The position numbers and the translations under genes are program-made. This document shows positions 8,088-16,938 of a DNA stretch of 64,000 nt, in pieces. The stretch lies in NCBI GenBank assembly GCA_017889705.1, contig JAGGAB010000001.1, positions 1 through 64,000 on the forward strand, given 5' to 3'. The notes below the pieces were generated by a model that did no database searches, was not told where the DNA came from, and was given only the letters and a program-made list of their open reading frames with translations. This stretch comes from Bacillota bacterium (GTDB lineage Bacteria > Bacillota > Negativicutes > Sporomusales > Sporomusaceae). Position 1 is the stretch's first letter, and the number at the start of each line of letters is the position of its first letter.

Positions 8088-9455
8088 TTGGCGGCAAAGT
8101 TTGTTAACTTATTCGAGATCACTCAATGGAAACTTAATCCTTACCAAATCTTAGTGTTGGGTTTTGCCGGATTAATACTGAGCGGGGCATTTTTATTAAT
8201 GCTGCCGGTGGCAACCGCAGAGAGGAACGGATTAAGTTTTATCGATGCTTTATTTACCGCAACATCAGCTGTTTGCGTAACAGGCTTAGTCGTAGTAGAC
8301 ACCGGTACATATTTCTCCTTGTTTGGTCAACTCGTAATTATAAGCTTAATTCAGGTCGGTGGCCTCGGAATTATGGCCATGTCTACCCTTATGGCCATAC
8401 TTATAGGCAAAAAGATTAATTTAAAACAACGCCTTGTTATGCAAGAGGCGCTGAATCAGTTTACGATAGCAGGGGTTGTGCGTTTAACCCAATATATAAT
8501 TAAAGTAACTTTGCTTATTGAGGCCATTGGTGGTACGGCTCTTGCCATTCGTTGGTATCAGGATTTTGGCCTAAAAGGAATCTATTTTGGGTATTGGCAC
8601 GCAATTTCTTCTTTTTGTAACGCAGGGTTTGACTTATTTGGCAGTGTTACCGGCAAATTCTCCAGCGCAACTGCTTATGTTGATGATATTGTCGTTAATC
8701 TGGTCATTACCTCTCTAATAATTTTAGGAGGAATTGGATTTACCGTAATTGCTGATGTTTGGACAAACCGCCGCTTTTCAAAATTGTCGCTTCATTCAAA
8801 ATTGGTTTTAATAACAAGCGTACTACTCATTATCTTTGGATCAATTGTAATCTTTTTACTTGAATATAGTAATCCTGACACCTTAGGCAGCTTATCCTGG
8901 AAGGGTAAAATCTTAGGAAGTTACTTCCAGTCGGTTACCACGCGTACTGCCGGCTGGAACACGATCGACTTAAGCAAACTTACAGACGCTACCTTGTTTT
9001 TTATGGTAATACTCATGTTTATTGGTGCTTCGCCAACTTCTACCGGCGGTGGCATAAAGACTTCAACCACCGGTGTTTTGGCATCGGCCATTTGGGCTCT
9101 TATCAGAGGACGGCAGGATGCTGAAATATTTGAACGGCGAATTCCTCAGACTATTATTTATAAAGCTTTTTCCGTAATGCTGATTTCGGCTCTTTTGGTT
9201 ATTTTTGTGACAATGATGCTAAGTATTACTGAAAATCAGCCATTTATTAATTTACTATTTGAAACAACTTCAGCATTTGGCACAGTCGGCCTAACAACCG
9301 GTGTTACCCAGACACTTACGGTTCCAGGGAAAATATGGATTATATTAACCATGTTTGCCGGCCGCGTTGGACCGGTTACATTAGCCCTAGCCCTAGCGCT
9401 AAAATATCGCAAGGGTAATATCCAGTATCCTGAAGGAAAACTAATTATTGGCTAG
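8088..9455 (+). CDS. ktrB: Potassium uptake protein KtrB (TrkH family)
   Basis: Membrane subunit of a Ktr-type, sodium-linked potassium uptake system. The 455 residues fit KtrB (about 450). Four pore-loop repeats with filter glycines are visible: TSAVCVTGL, SSFCNAGFD, TTRTAGWNT and TSAFGTVGLTT. About eight membrane helices plus re-entrant loops surround them. It starts with TTG 8088 after GAGGTGG. The gating subunit gene ktrA begins 14 bases after its stop, so both are made from one transcript. Confidence 0.92.
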   Translation: MAAKFVNLFEITQWKLNPYQILVLGFAGLILSGAFLLMLPVATAERNGLSFIDALFTATSAVCVTGLVVVDTGTYFSLFGQLVIISLIQVGGLGIMAMSTLMAILIGKKINLKQRLVMQEALNQFTIAGVVRLTQYIIKVTLLIEAIGGTALAIRWYQDFGLKGIYFGYWHAISSFCNAGFDLFGSVTGKFSSATAYVDDIVVNLVITSLIILGGIGFTVIADVWTNRRFSKLSLHSKLVLITSVLLIIFGSIVIFLLEYSNPDTLGSLSWKGKILGSYFQSVTTRTAGWNTIDLSKLTDATLFFMVILMFIGASPTSTGGGIKTSTTGVLASAIWALIRGRQDAEIFERRIPQTIIYKAFSVMLISALLVIFVTMMLSITENQPFINLLFETTSAFGTVGLTTGVTQTLTVPGKIWIILTMFAGRVGPVTLALALALKYRKGNIQYPEGKLIIG

Positions 9456-9469
9456 AGGGGGAAACTAAT

Positions 9470-10132
9470 ATGAACAACAAAAATAAACAATTTGCAATCA
9501 TTGGTTTAGGGCGGTTTGGCAGTAGTATTGCAACCACTTTATTCAATCTAGGTTATGAAGTGTTGGCAATTGACATGGATGAAGAACAAGTGCAAAAGAG
9601 CAGTGAATTAGTAACTCATGTTATTCAGGCAGATACCACTGATGAAAATACTCTAAAAGCATTAGGCATACGCAACTTTGATGTTGTTGTTGTTGCGATT
9701 GGTGAAGACATTCAGGCTAATGTTCTGACAACCCTGCTGCTAAAAGATCTTGGTGTAAAATATATTGTTGCCAAAGCCCGCAATGAACTGCATGGGAAAA
9801 TGCTGGCTAAAATTGGCGCTGACCGTGTTGTTTATCCTGAACGGGATATGGGACTCAGAGTCGCCCATAGTTTGGTGGCAACAAACGTATTAGAATATAT
9901 TGAACTATCTCCTGACCTAAGTGTTGCCGAAATTACCACCCCGAAAATTTTGATAGGTAAAAGTTTGGTTGAAGCCAATCTGCGGGCAAAATATGAAATC
10001 AATGTTGTGGCGATAAAAAGAGAGGAAGTTCTTATTATTCCACCACCGCCTGATGAAAAAATTCAGGCCGGAGACATCCTTATTTTTGTAGGAAAAACTA
10101 AAGGAATTCAAAACATGGAGGAATTAGAGTGA
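9470..10132 (+). CDS. ktrA: KtrA potassium channel gating subunit (RCK/TrkA)
   Basis: Cytosolic regulator ring subunit of the Ktr system. The 220 residues hold an N-terminal Rossmann RCK-N domain (FAIIGLGRFGSSIA at residue 8, with the acidic AIDMDEE at the end of beta 2) and a C-terminal RCK-C domain from about residue 140. RCK-C domains of KtrA proteins bind cyclic di-AMP and RCK-N binds ATP/ADP in characterised members. It directly follows ktrB. Its stop codon overlaps the GTG of the methyltransferase gene. Confidence 0.93.
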   Translation: MNNKNKQFAIIGLGRFGSSIATTLFNLGYEVLAIDMDEEQVQKSSELVTHVIQADTTDENTLKALGIRNFDVVVVAIGEDIQANVLTTLLLKDLGVKYIVAKARNELHGKMLAKIGADRVVYPERDMGLRVAHSLVATNVLEYIELSPDLSVAEITTPKILIGKSLVEANLRAKYEINVVAIKREEVLIIPPPPDEKIQAGDILIFVGKTKGIQNMEELE

Positions 10133-10941
10133 GCGAACATATTTCCAGTGCAGCCAATAAGCTGATAAAGGAAATAGCTTCGCTTAAACAGCGCAAATAT
10201 CGGGATAAACTGGGCATGTTTATGGCAGAGGGAGTGCGTTTAGTTGAGGAGTGCGGCAACACAAATTGGCCTGTTGCCATGTGCATTTATACTGAAGAAG
10301 CAGCCAAACATGCCCGGACACAGGCCGTTATTGAGCGGTTATCAGCCGAAAACTGCCGTATGATCAGTGTATCGGAAGAAATATATCATAAGATTTCCGA
10401 CACAGACCAACCACAGGGAATTATGGCGATTATAAAAAAACGCCAGTTTTCTATTGACCAGTTGCTTACTGCTAACAATAAACGTCCGTTGCTTGTTGTA
10501 TTAGACGGCATTCAAGATCCCGGCAATGTTGGCACCATTATTCGAACTGCTGATGCCGCCGGGTGTACCGGAGTTATTGCACTTAAAGGCTCGGCTGATA
10601 TCTTTGCCGGAAAAACTGTGCGCGCTACTATGGGTTCTATATTTCATTTACCGATTATAGAAGGATTATCTCATACCGAGTTAATTCTTACCTGTAAACA
10701 GGCTGGTATTAAACTGTTGGCAACCTGCCTGCAGCAATCAGAAGAGTATTACAAAGCGGATTTTACCTGTCCGGCAGCCGTTGTTTTAGGTAATGAAGGC
10801 CAGGGAATCACACAGGAACTTATTGACGCTGCCGATTCCCGCTTGATTATTCCGCTTATTGGTCAAGCAGAATCACTTAACGTAGCAGTGGCGGCAGGTA
10901 TTATATTGTATGAGGCTGTAAGACAGCGGGCAACCTTGTAA
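10129..10941 (+). CDS. SpoU/TrmH-family RNA 2'-O-methyltransferase
   Basis: SAM-dependent RNA ribose methyltransferase of the SPOUT fold, acting on rRNA or tRNA. The 270 residues have an N-terminal substrate-binding domain (about 1-100) and the three knot motifs: DGIQDPGNVGTIIRTADAAG (motif 1), VVLGNEGQGI (motif 2) and IPLIGQAESLNVAVAAGI (motif 3). GTG 10129 overlaps the ktrA stop by four bases (GTGA) with GGAGGAA upstream, so it is translationally coupled. In many Firmicutes this family member (YsgA) lies just upstream of pheS, as here. The exact target nucleotide is not deducible. Confidence 0.88.
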   Translation: MSEHISSAANKLIKEIASLKQRKYRDKLGMFMAEGVRLVEECGNTNWPVAMCIYTEEAAKHARTQAVIERLSAENCRMISVSEEIYHKISDTDQPQGIMAIIKKRQFSIDQLLTANNKRPLLVVLDGIQDPGNVGTIIRTADAAGCTGVIALKGSADIFAGKTVRATMGSIFHLPIIEGLSHTELILTCKQAGIKLLATCLQQSEEYYKADFTCPAAVVLGNEGQGITQELIDAADSRLIIPLIGQAESLNVAVAAGIILYEAVRQRATL

Positions 10942-10964
10942 TTTCTAAAATGCTATGATATAAT
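10936..10964 (+). promoter_or_regulatory. Promoter upstream of the yqzL-like gene and pheST leader
   Basis: TTGTAA (10936-10941) and a perfect TATAAT (10959-10964) with a 17-base spacer. It begins at the end of the methyltransferase gene. No other promoter compatible with the T-box stem I was seen, so this may serve yqzL and pheST together. Confidence 0.6.
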
Positions 10965-11021
10965 ACGTTTAGCAATGACGGAAATTGCCAGTACAAACAG
11001 AGAGGGTGTGGTCTTACTATG

Positions 11022-11108
11022 ATGACCGCCGAATTGTTCTGGAGAATGTTTGAAGCAACAGGTTCCATTGCTGCGTATTTGTGGTATAAAAGATTAATGC
11101 TGCAATAA
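11022..11108 (+). CDS. YqzL-like very small protein
   Basis: A 28-residue frame (MTAELFWRMFEATGSIAAYLWYKRLMLQ, split here as MTAELFWRMFEATGSIAAYL and WYKRLMLQ). An ATG three bases earlier would add one Met. The pattern 'LFW..FEaTGsI.aYL.yK' is what I recognise as the YqzL family of tiny Firmicute proteins. GAGGGTG (11002-11008) is upstream, and a good promoter precedes it. The function of the family is unknown. It sits between the RNA methyltransferase and the pheS T-box. Confidence 0.65.
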   Translation: MTAELFWRMFEATGSIAAYLWYKRLMLQ

Positions 11109-11136
11109 TTGAATAATAGGTTGTATACAGTACAAT

Positions 11137-11365
11137 GAGGAAGACAGTAGGTTAACCGCGTTTTCTACAGGGAGGCTGCCGCCAAAGATTGAGAGCGGCA
11201 CGAAAAACAGTTAACAGAAGTTCACTTCCGAGTACCTGGGTTGAAGAGATATTCTTGTGTAGGCCTGGCGTTTTTTCCGCGTTATTGGAAATAGAGTATA
11301 ATTAGGGTGGTACCGCGAAATCAAGACTTTCGCCCCTTGGGGCTGAAGGTCTTTTTATTTTTATT
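11137..11365 (+). promoter_or_regulatory. T-box riboswitch with phenylalanine specifier TTC
   Basis: The T-box signature AGGGTGGTACCGCG is at 11304-11317. Stem I is drawn from GGAAG (11139-11143) with CTTCC (11225-11229), GTTAAC (11151-11156) with GTTAAC (11210-11215), and the apical GCCGC/GCGGC. The loop on the 3' side reads AGAAGTTCA, with TTC (Phe) at 11221-11223. GGGAGG on the other strand lies in the distal part. It controls pheST by tRNA-Phe charging. Confidence 0.92.
11323..11360 (+). terminator. T-box attenuator terminator before pheS
   Basis: AGACTTTCGCCCC and GGGGCTGAAGGTCT form a long stem over a two-base loop, followed by TTTTTATTTTT. It competes with the antiterminator at 11304-11317. 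Confidence 0.9.
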
Positions 11366-11380
11366 CTTTAGGAGGCATGT

Positions 11381-12403
11381 ATGGAACGCGAGCTTAATTC
11401 ATTAAAAGAAACAGCGCTTAAAGAGCTAGCTACAACAACTAACAAAGAAGCGCTCAATGAATTGAAAATTAAATACTTAGGTAAAAAGGGTCAACTAACA
11501 ACTGTGCTGCGTGGACTTGGCACCCTCAGTCCGGAAGAACGTCCGCGGATGGGCCAAGTGGTTAACGAAATTAGAAATGAACTTGAAACCATTATTGCAG
11601 ACAAGCTTGACGCAATGAAACAAGCGGAACTTTCCCAGAAGCTATCCTCCGAAACCATTGATGTTACATTGCCGGGACGTGCAAATGAACTCGGGCATTT
11701 ACATCCACTGACACTTACATTAAACCGTATAAAAGATACTTTTATGCGTATGGGCTTTGAAATAGCCGAAGGCCCTGAGGTAGAAAAAGATTATTACAAT
11801 TTTGAAGCGTTGAATTTGCCGCAAGACCATCCGGCCCGCGATATGCAGGATTCTTTTTACATCACGAAAGAATTTTTACTTAGAACCCATACTTCCCCTG
11901 TACAAGTGCGAACAATGCAAGCTGCCGAACCTAATCAGCCTATCCGTATTATTGCGCCAGGAAAAGTATACAGACGGGATTATGATGCAACCCATTCGCC
12001 GATGTTTCAACAGGTAGAAGGATTGGTTATTGATAAAAATATTAGTTTTGCCGATTTGAAAGGCACACTTGAATTATTCTGCAAAGAAATATTCGGCAAC
12101 CGGGTTAACGTCCGCCTTCGTCCTAGTTTTTTTCCTTTTACTGAGCCCAGTGCCGAAGTAGATATTTCGTGCGTTATGTGTGAAGGTAAAGGCTGCCGTG
12201 TATGTTCCGGAACAGGCTGGCTGGAAATCTTAGGTTCAGGTATGGTACATCCGCGTGTACTGGAAATGAGCAATTTTGACCCCGAGAAAGTCAGTGGCTT
12301 TGCTTTTGGCATGGGTGTTGAACGAATTGCCATGCTGACTTATGGTATTGATGATCTTAGATTATTTTTTGATAATGATATCCGCTTTTTACGTCAATTC
12401 TAA
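11381..12403 (+). CDS. pheS: Phenylalanyl-tRNA synthetase alpha subunit
   Basis: Catalytic class II subunit of the (alpha-beta)2 enzyme that charges tRNA-Phe. The 340 residues comprise an N-terminal coiled coil (to about 90), motif 2 with the RTHTSPVQ...[18 protein letters not shown]-like segment (here PMFQQVEG) and motif 3 [15 protein letters not shown] zinc-like [12 protein letters not shown] cluster lies near residue 260. AGGAGG precedes ATG 11381. pheT follows after 21 bases. Confidence 0.97.
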   Translation: MERELNSLKETALKELATTTNKEALNELKIKYLGKKGQLTTVLRGLGTLSPEERPRMGQVVNEIRNELETIIADKLDAMKQAELSQKLSSETIDVTLPGRANELGHLHPLTLTLNRIKDTFMRMGFEIAEGPEVEKDYYNFEALNLPQDHPARDMQDSFYITKEFLLRTHTSPVQVRTMQAAEPNQPIRIIAPGKVYRRDYDATHSPMFQQVEGLVIDKNISFADLKGTLELFCKEIFGNRVNVRLRPSFFPFTEPSAEVDISCVMCEGKGCRVCSGTGWLEILGSGMVHPRVLEMSNFDPEKVSGFAFGMGVERIAMLTYGIDDLRLFFDNDIRFLRQF

Positions 12404-12424
12404 AAGCTTGTAAGGAGGAAGGTT

Positions 12425-14854
12425 ATGAGAGCTTCAATTAAATGGCTTAAAGATTATGTTGAGATAAATGAAACACCGGAAAAACTGGCTGATATGCTGA
12501 CCATGGCTGGCATTCCGGTAGAAGCAGTGGAATACTTAGGGCAAAATATTTCTGGCGTAGTCACCGGTAAAGTTGTGGAAATTGGACCACATCCTGATGC
12601 GGACAAACTGTCAATATGTAAAATTGACATTAGTACCGAAGTATTAACCATTGTGACCGGAGCAACCAATGTACGTCAGGGCAATATTGTACCGGTAGCG
12701 ACCGTTGGCGCTCAGCTGCCAAATGGTATAAGTATTCAACCGACAAAGCTGCGGGGAGTTCTTTCTTATGGCATGTTGTGTTCTACCGAAGAACTGGCAA
12801 TTGACAGCAAGCTGGTTTCCCCGGAAGCAAGAAATGGCATTTATATCCTGCCAGAAGACACGGCTGTGGGTATGGATATCCGTACAGCCCTGGGACTTGA
12901 CGATGTTGTACTTGAATTTGAACTGACTGCCAACAGGGCGGACTGTTTTAGCATAATTGGTATTGCCCGCGAGATCGCCGTATTAACAGGCGCTTCGCTG
13001 AAGAAACCTATGCTGAATGTAAAAGAAACTGGCACCGAAAAAGCCGGCTCTTTAACTAATATTCAGATTGTTGACTCTGAACTGTGTTCAAGATTTGCTG
13101 CCAGAATTCTAAAAAATATCAAAGTTGGTCCATCACCTGCCTGGATGCAGCAGCGTATTCAAGCTGCCGGCATGCGGCCAATTAATAATATTGTCGACGT
13201 CACCAATTTTGTTATGTTAGAAATGGGGCAGCCGATGCATGCCTATGATTATAACCTGCTTGCCCGTCACAGCCTGGTTGTGCGCAAACCCAATCCTGGT
13301 GAAAGACTAACTACTCTTGATGGAGTTAAGCGGGAGCTTGCTCCGGATATGCTGGTTATTGCCGACGCTGTGCAGGCTGTTGGTATAGCCGGCGTTATGG
13401 GAGGACTGGCAACCGAAGTAACTGCTAATACCCAAAATGTACTATTAGAGGCAGCTGCTTTTAAAGGAGCAAGTATTCGCCGTACCTCGCGCGCGCTGGG
13501 ACTTCGTTCCGAAGCTTCAGGCCGTTTTGAACGCGGAGTAGATACTGTAAATATTATTAAAGCGCTTGACAGAGCAGCCAGCCTGCTCGAAGATATGGGA
13601 GCTTGTGAAGTTTGCCCGGGCATTGTTGATGTTTACCCTGATATGCAATTACCTAAACAAGTGACTTTTACCCCAGAGCAAATTAGCAATTATCTGGGAA
13701 CTGATATACCTGCCAAAACAATGATCAATATTTTAAAACGCTTGGAATTTGATCTTGAAACGGCTTCGGGAAAAATCACGGTTACCGTACCTACCTGGCG
13801 GGGAGATGTAACTATGCCTGCCGACATTTGTGAAGAAATTGCCCGCGTATATGGCTATGATAATATTCCCTCAAAAACACCAGGCGGCAGTATGGCGCAA
13901 GGCAAACAAAGCTATTCGCAGATAACTATTGATAAAATTAAAAATATATTAACAGGCAGTGGTTTCTCGGAAGTGCTTTCCTTAAGCTTTTCTCACCCTG
14001 ATGCGTTTGATAAGCTTAATATTCCGGCTGACAGCACACTGCGCCAGGCAATTGAAGTCCTTAATCCGATAACTGACGATTTTCCTATTTTACGTACTAC
14101 CTTGCTGGGTGGAATGATGGATACTCTTGTCCGTAATCTTTCCCGCAAAAATGAAGATCTAAAGCTCTTTGAAATCGGTGCAGTGTATTTACCGAAAGAA
14201 TTACCGCTTGCAGATTTGCCGCAAGAACCAGTTATGTTGTGCGGTGCTTTGCTTGGCAAACGCAATACGCTTACTTGGAATCAAAACAGGGATATAGTGG
14301 ATTTTTATGATGCCAAAGGGGCGGTTGAAGGCATTTTAGCCGGCCTGGGAATCAACGATTATACAGTGACGGCTAGTAAAAATCCGGTTTTACATCCAGG
14401 TAAAACTGCGGTAATTACAAAAGACGGAGAAGTATTAGGCACTATCGGCGAAGTACATCCTCAAGTGCTTGATGCCTACGGGATTACCAAAAAAGTTTAT
14501 ATCTTTGAATTGACTGTAGGGGCATTGGTTAAACATGCTGCGTTAATTCCCGGCTATCAGTCATTACCGAAATTTCCGGCAATTACACGTGATTTGGCTG
14601 TTGTCTTGCCAGAAAATATCACAGCTTCCGCTGTCACTGAGGCCATCACCGCTAATGGCGGTGTGCTGCTTACTCAAGTTCAATTATTTGATGTGTATAC
14701 CGGCCAGCAAGTGGAGCAGGGCTCACGCAGCTTAGCTTTCTCGCTTACATTTAGGTCGTCTGACAGAACCTTAACTGATGCTGAAATTGATGAGCATTAT
14801 CAGAATATAGTTTCGTATTTAGAAAAAACCTTTACCGCAAAGCTCAGAGAATAG
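12425..14854 (+). CDS. pheT: Phenylalanyl-tRNA synthetase beta subunit
   Basis: Editing and tRNA-binding subunit partner of PheS. The 809 residues have the long bacterial architecture: N-terminal tRNA-binding (EMAP-like) domain with HPDADKLSICKID near residue 57, B3/B4 editing domain with RFERGVD (about 370), B5 domain, the catalytic-like core (SLSFSHPDAF, LRTTLLGGMM) and the C-terminal ferredoxin-fold anticodon-binding domain (FPAITRDLAVV to the end). AAGGAGGAAGG precedes the ATG. A terminator follows at 14889. Confidence 0.97.
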   Translation: MRASIKWLKDYVEINETPEKLADMLTMAGIPVEAVEYLGQNISGVVTGKVVEIGPHPDADKLSICKIDISTEVLTIVTGATNVRQGNIVPVATVGAQLPNGISIQPTKLRGVLSYGMLCSTEELAIDSKLVSPEARNGIYILPEDTAVGMDIRTALGLDDVVLEFELTANRADCFSIIGIAREIAVLTGASLKKPMLNVKETGTEKAGSLTNIQIVDSELCSRFAARILKNIKVGPSPAWMQQRIQAAGMRPINNIVDVTNFVMLEMGQPMHAYDYNLLARHSLVVRKPNPGERLTTLDGVKRELAPDMLVIADAVQAVGIAGVMGGLATEVTANTQNVLLEAAAFKGASIRRTSRALGLRSEASGRFERGVDTVNIIKALDRAASLLEDMGACEVCPGIVDVYPDMQLPKQVTFTPEQISNYLGTDIPAKTMINILKRLEFDLETASGKITVTVPTWRGDVTMPADICEEIARVYGYDNIPSKTPGGSMAQGKQSYSQITIDKIKNILTGSGFSEVLSLSFSHPDAFDKLNIPADSTLRQAIEVLNPITDDFPILRTTLLGGMMDTLVRNLSRKNEDLKLFEIGAVYLPKELPLADLPQEPVMLCGALLGKRNTLTWNQNRDIVDFYDAKGAVEGILAGLGINDYTVTASKNPVLHPGKTAVITKDGEVLGTIGEVHPQVLDAYGITKKVYIFELTVGALVKHAALIPGYQSLPKFPAITRDLAVVLPENITASAVTEAITANGGVLLTQVQLFDVYTGQQVEQGSRSLAFSLTFRSSDRTLTDAEIDEHYQNIVSYLEKTFTAKLRE

Positions 14855-14888
14855 CTGAGAAAATATAATTTTTGTATTATTATTTTTG

Positions 14889-14915
14889 AGCGGGTTATCC
14901 CGCTTTTTCTTTTTT
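14889..14915 (+). terminator. Terminator after pheST
   Basis: AGCGGG (14889-14894) and CCCGCT (14899-14904) close a 4-base loop and are followed by a T-rich tail TTTTCTTTTTTC. Confidence 0.88.
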
Positions 14916-14981
14916 CATGCAGGAATTAGTTTTTGACTAGTAGAAGTATACTCTCAGAAAATATATCTTTTTAGGTGGACT

Positions 14982-15236
14982 ATGTCAGATAAAAAAAATA
15001 AGGTAACTGTTGAGATTTATGGTGAAAACTACGCGCTAAAAGGCAATATTGAACCTGAGCGTATTATGCACCTGGCGGCCATGCTGGACGAGCGTATGAA
15101 AAAAACAGCTAAAGCCAATCTCCGGATGTCACCGACGAAAATAGCTGTATTGACAGCTCTAAATATTGCTGATGAGTTTTTACGATTAGAGCAGGATTAT
15201 CAGGAACTTCTTAAACTCATCAAAGAGGACAAATAG
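14982..15236 (+). CDS. zapA: Cell division protein ZapA
   Basis: Small activator that crosslinks FtsZ filaments at the division ring. The 84 residues show the ZapA N-terminal head (KVTVEIYGENYALKG...EPERIMHLAAMLDERMKK) followed by the conserved helix SPTKIAVLTALNIADEFLRLE and a coiled-coil end. Length and position after pheST match Bacillus and related Firmicutes. TAGGTGGAC precedes ATG 14982. Confidence 0.93.
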   Translation: MSDKKNKVTVEIYGENYALKGNIEPERIMHLAAMLDERMKKTAKANLRMSPTKIAVLTALNIADEFLRLEQDYQELLKLIKEDK

Positions 15237-15294
15237 GCCACGGTATAACACGGTACAGTCAGGTTAATAATACTGACAGAAAAGGAGTGGTACC

Positions 15295-15963
15295 GTGGAT
15301 ACCAGTTTGCTAAGTCAGGTTTTTTTGCGCCTGTTAATACTATGTATTATGGCGTTACTTGTTGTTCGGTTAATGGGCAATCGGACGGTAGGCCAGTTAT
15401 CACCGTTTGACTTTGTGATTATGGTGGGCATTGGGGATATTATTGTTGCCGGAACCATGGATCAAAATCCAACCTTGCAGGCAGGTATAGAAAGTTTATT
15501 TGTATTACTTGTATTGCAGCAATTAATTGGATATTTAGCCTTGAAAAACAAGACTTTGCGCAAATGGTTTGAAGGTACACCGGTAACCTTAATACAAGAT
15601 GGCCGTCTCTTGAAAGAAAATTTTGCTAAAACTCATTTTAACTATGATGATTTGCGGCAAGAGTTACATAAAAAAGGCCTGGATATGTCTAATTTGCATC
15701 TAATTGAACGTGCCCGCTTAGAAAGCTGTGGCGAGTTTACATTAGTTCGTACCCCCGAAAATGAACCCTTAACCAAAAATGAATTTGAAAATTATATTAA
15801 GAATCTGTATGATAACCCGCTAAGTCTGGCTGGTGAAAAGTGGGCAAAGTTTGAAACACTTATGGATGATATTCAATTTCTTGCTGCTCACCTTAGACAG
15901 CAGCAAGAAATAAATTCAATTAATGAACAGATTGGCAGCGCTAAAGAAAAAGAGTTTCATTAA
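15295..15963 (+). CDS. DUF421 membrane protein (YetF-like)
   Basis: 222 residues with three N-terminal membrane helices (to about residue 85) followed by a soluble DUF421 domain. The diagnostic stretch is RLMGNRTVGQLSPFDFVIMVGIGDI, and the cytosolic part has the GTPVTLIQDGRLL and LIERARLESCGEFTLV motifs of the YetF/YrbG family. Some family members are linked to spores or stress; the molecular role is unknown. GTG 15295 follows AAAGGAGTGG. An imperfect inverted repeat (GTCAG/CTGAC) lies between zapA and this gene. Confidence 0.85.
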   Translation: MDTSLLSQVFLRLLILCIMALLVVRLMGNRTVGQLSPFDFVIMVGIGDIIVAGTMDQNPTLQAGIESLFVLLVLQQLIGYLALKNKTLRKWFEGTPVTLIQDGRLLKENFAKTHFNYDDLRQELHKKGLDMSNLHLIERARLESCGEFTLVRTPENEPLTKNEFENYIKNLYDNPLSLAGEKWAKFETLMDDIQFLAAHLRQQQEINSINEQIGSAKEKEFH

Positions 15964-16023
15964 TGAGAGGAAGGGAGATCCCTTCTTCTTTCTTTAGTCT
16001 ATATATGAGGATGGTTTTCATAA

Positions 16024-16938
16024 ATGCGGGTAATAGTGCTATTTATCGATGGTATAGGTTTAGGAGACAATAATTCAAAGACTAATCCATTTATTCGCTT
16101 TGGGTTTCCTGTTTTTGAAGAACTGTTTGCCTGTTCGTTACAGCAAGACATTACGCCTCTGCTAATGCCAACAAAATGTATTATACCCATTGATGCCACA
16201 TTAGGCATACCAGGCCTTCCTCAAAGCGCGACAGGCCAGGCTGCCATCTTGACAGGGTTAAATGCAGCCCAAATCATGGGGCGTCACATTCAGGCCTTTC
16301 CCGGTCCTGAGCTTGCAAAACTTATTACTGAAAATAATGTTATGAAAAAATTGGTTGACGATGGATTAACGGTAACTTCAGCCAACATGTATTCACCCAA
16401 TTATTTCGAACTGGTGGCTAAGCGTAAACGCCGCCATTCAGCTATTACTCTGGCTGCACTGAGTACTGGCATGTCACTGCGATCATTACCTGAAATAGAG
16501 AGCGGTCAAGCCATATACCAGGATATTACCAATGAAATGCTGCCAACCTTTGGAATTGATACTATTCCTGTAATTGAACCTAAAGAAGCCGCTAGTAAAT
16601 TGGTTAATATTTCCAGGAAATATTCTTTTACTATTTTTGAATATTTTCAGACAGATCGTGCCGGTCATAAACAAAATTGGGCATATGCCAGGCAGATTAT
16701 TAAAATACTGAATGAGTTTATAGAAACCATTTATCAAACATTGCCTGCTGATACTTTATTACTTATCACAAGTGATCATGGTAATTTTGAAGATTTAAGT
16801 GTTAAAACACATACCAGGAATAAAGTTCCATTGATTGCTCTTGGCGTAAAAGCGCAAACGACAATATCTAACATTACTGATTTGACAGGTATTACACCGG
16901 CAATAGTAGAGGTTTTGAGAAAGGATGAATCAATATGA
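16024..16938 (+). CDS. Alkaline-phosphatase-superfamily metalloenzyme (PGM-like)
   Basis: 304 residues related to metal-dependent phosphoglycerate mutase/phosphopentomutase enzymes but shorter. Metal-site motifs are visible: FIDGIGLGD at residue 7, SATGQAAILTG (nucleophile Ser/Thr, about 68), TDRAGHKQ (about 215), SDHGNFED (about 257) and THTRNKVP with the last histidine. The insert domain of true iPGM is largely missing, so I would not call it a glycolytic mutase. Its stop overlaps the start of the U32 gene by ATGA, and the two are probably coupled. Function unknown. Confidence 0.75.
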   Translation: MRVIVLFIDGIGLGDNNSKTNPFIRFGFPVFEELFACSLQQDITPLLMPTKCIIPIDATLGIPGLPQSATGQAAILTGLNAAQIMGRHIQAFPGPELAKLITENNVMKKLVDDGLTVTSANMYSPNYFELVAKRKRRHSAITLAALSTGMSLRSLPEIESGQAIYQDITNEMLPTFGIDTIPVIEPKEAASKLVNISRKYSFTIFEYFQTDRAGHKQNWAYARQIIKILNEFIETIYQTLPADTLLLITSDHGNFEDLSVKTHTRNKVPLIALGVKAQTTISNITDLTGITPAIVEVLRKDESI

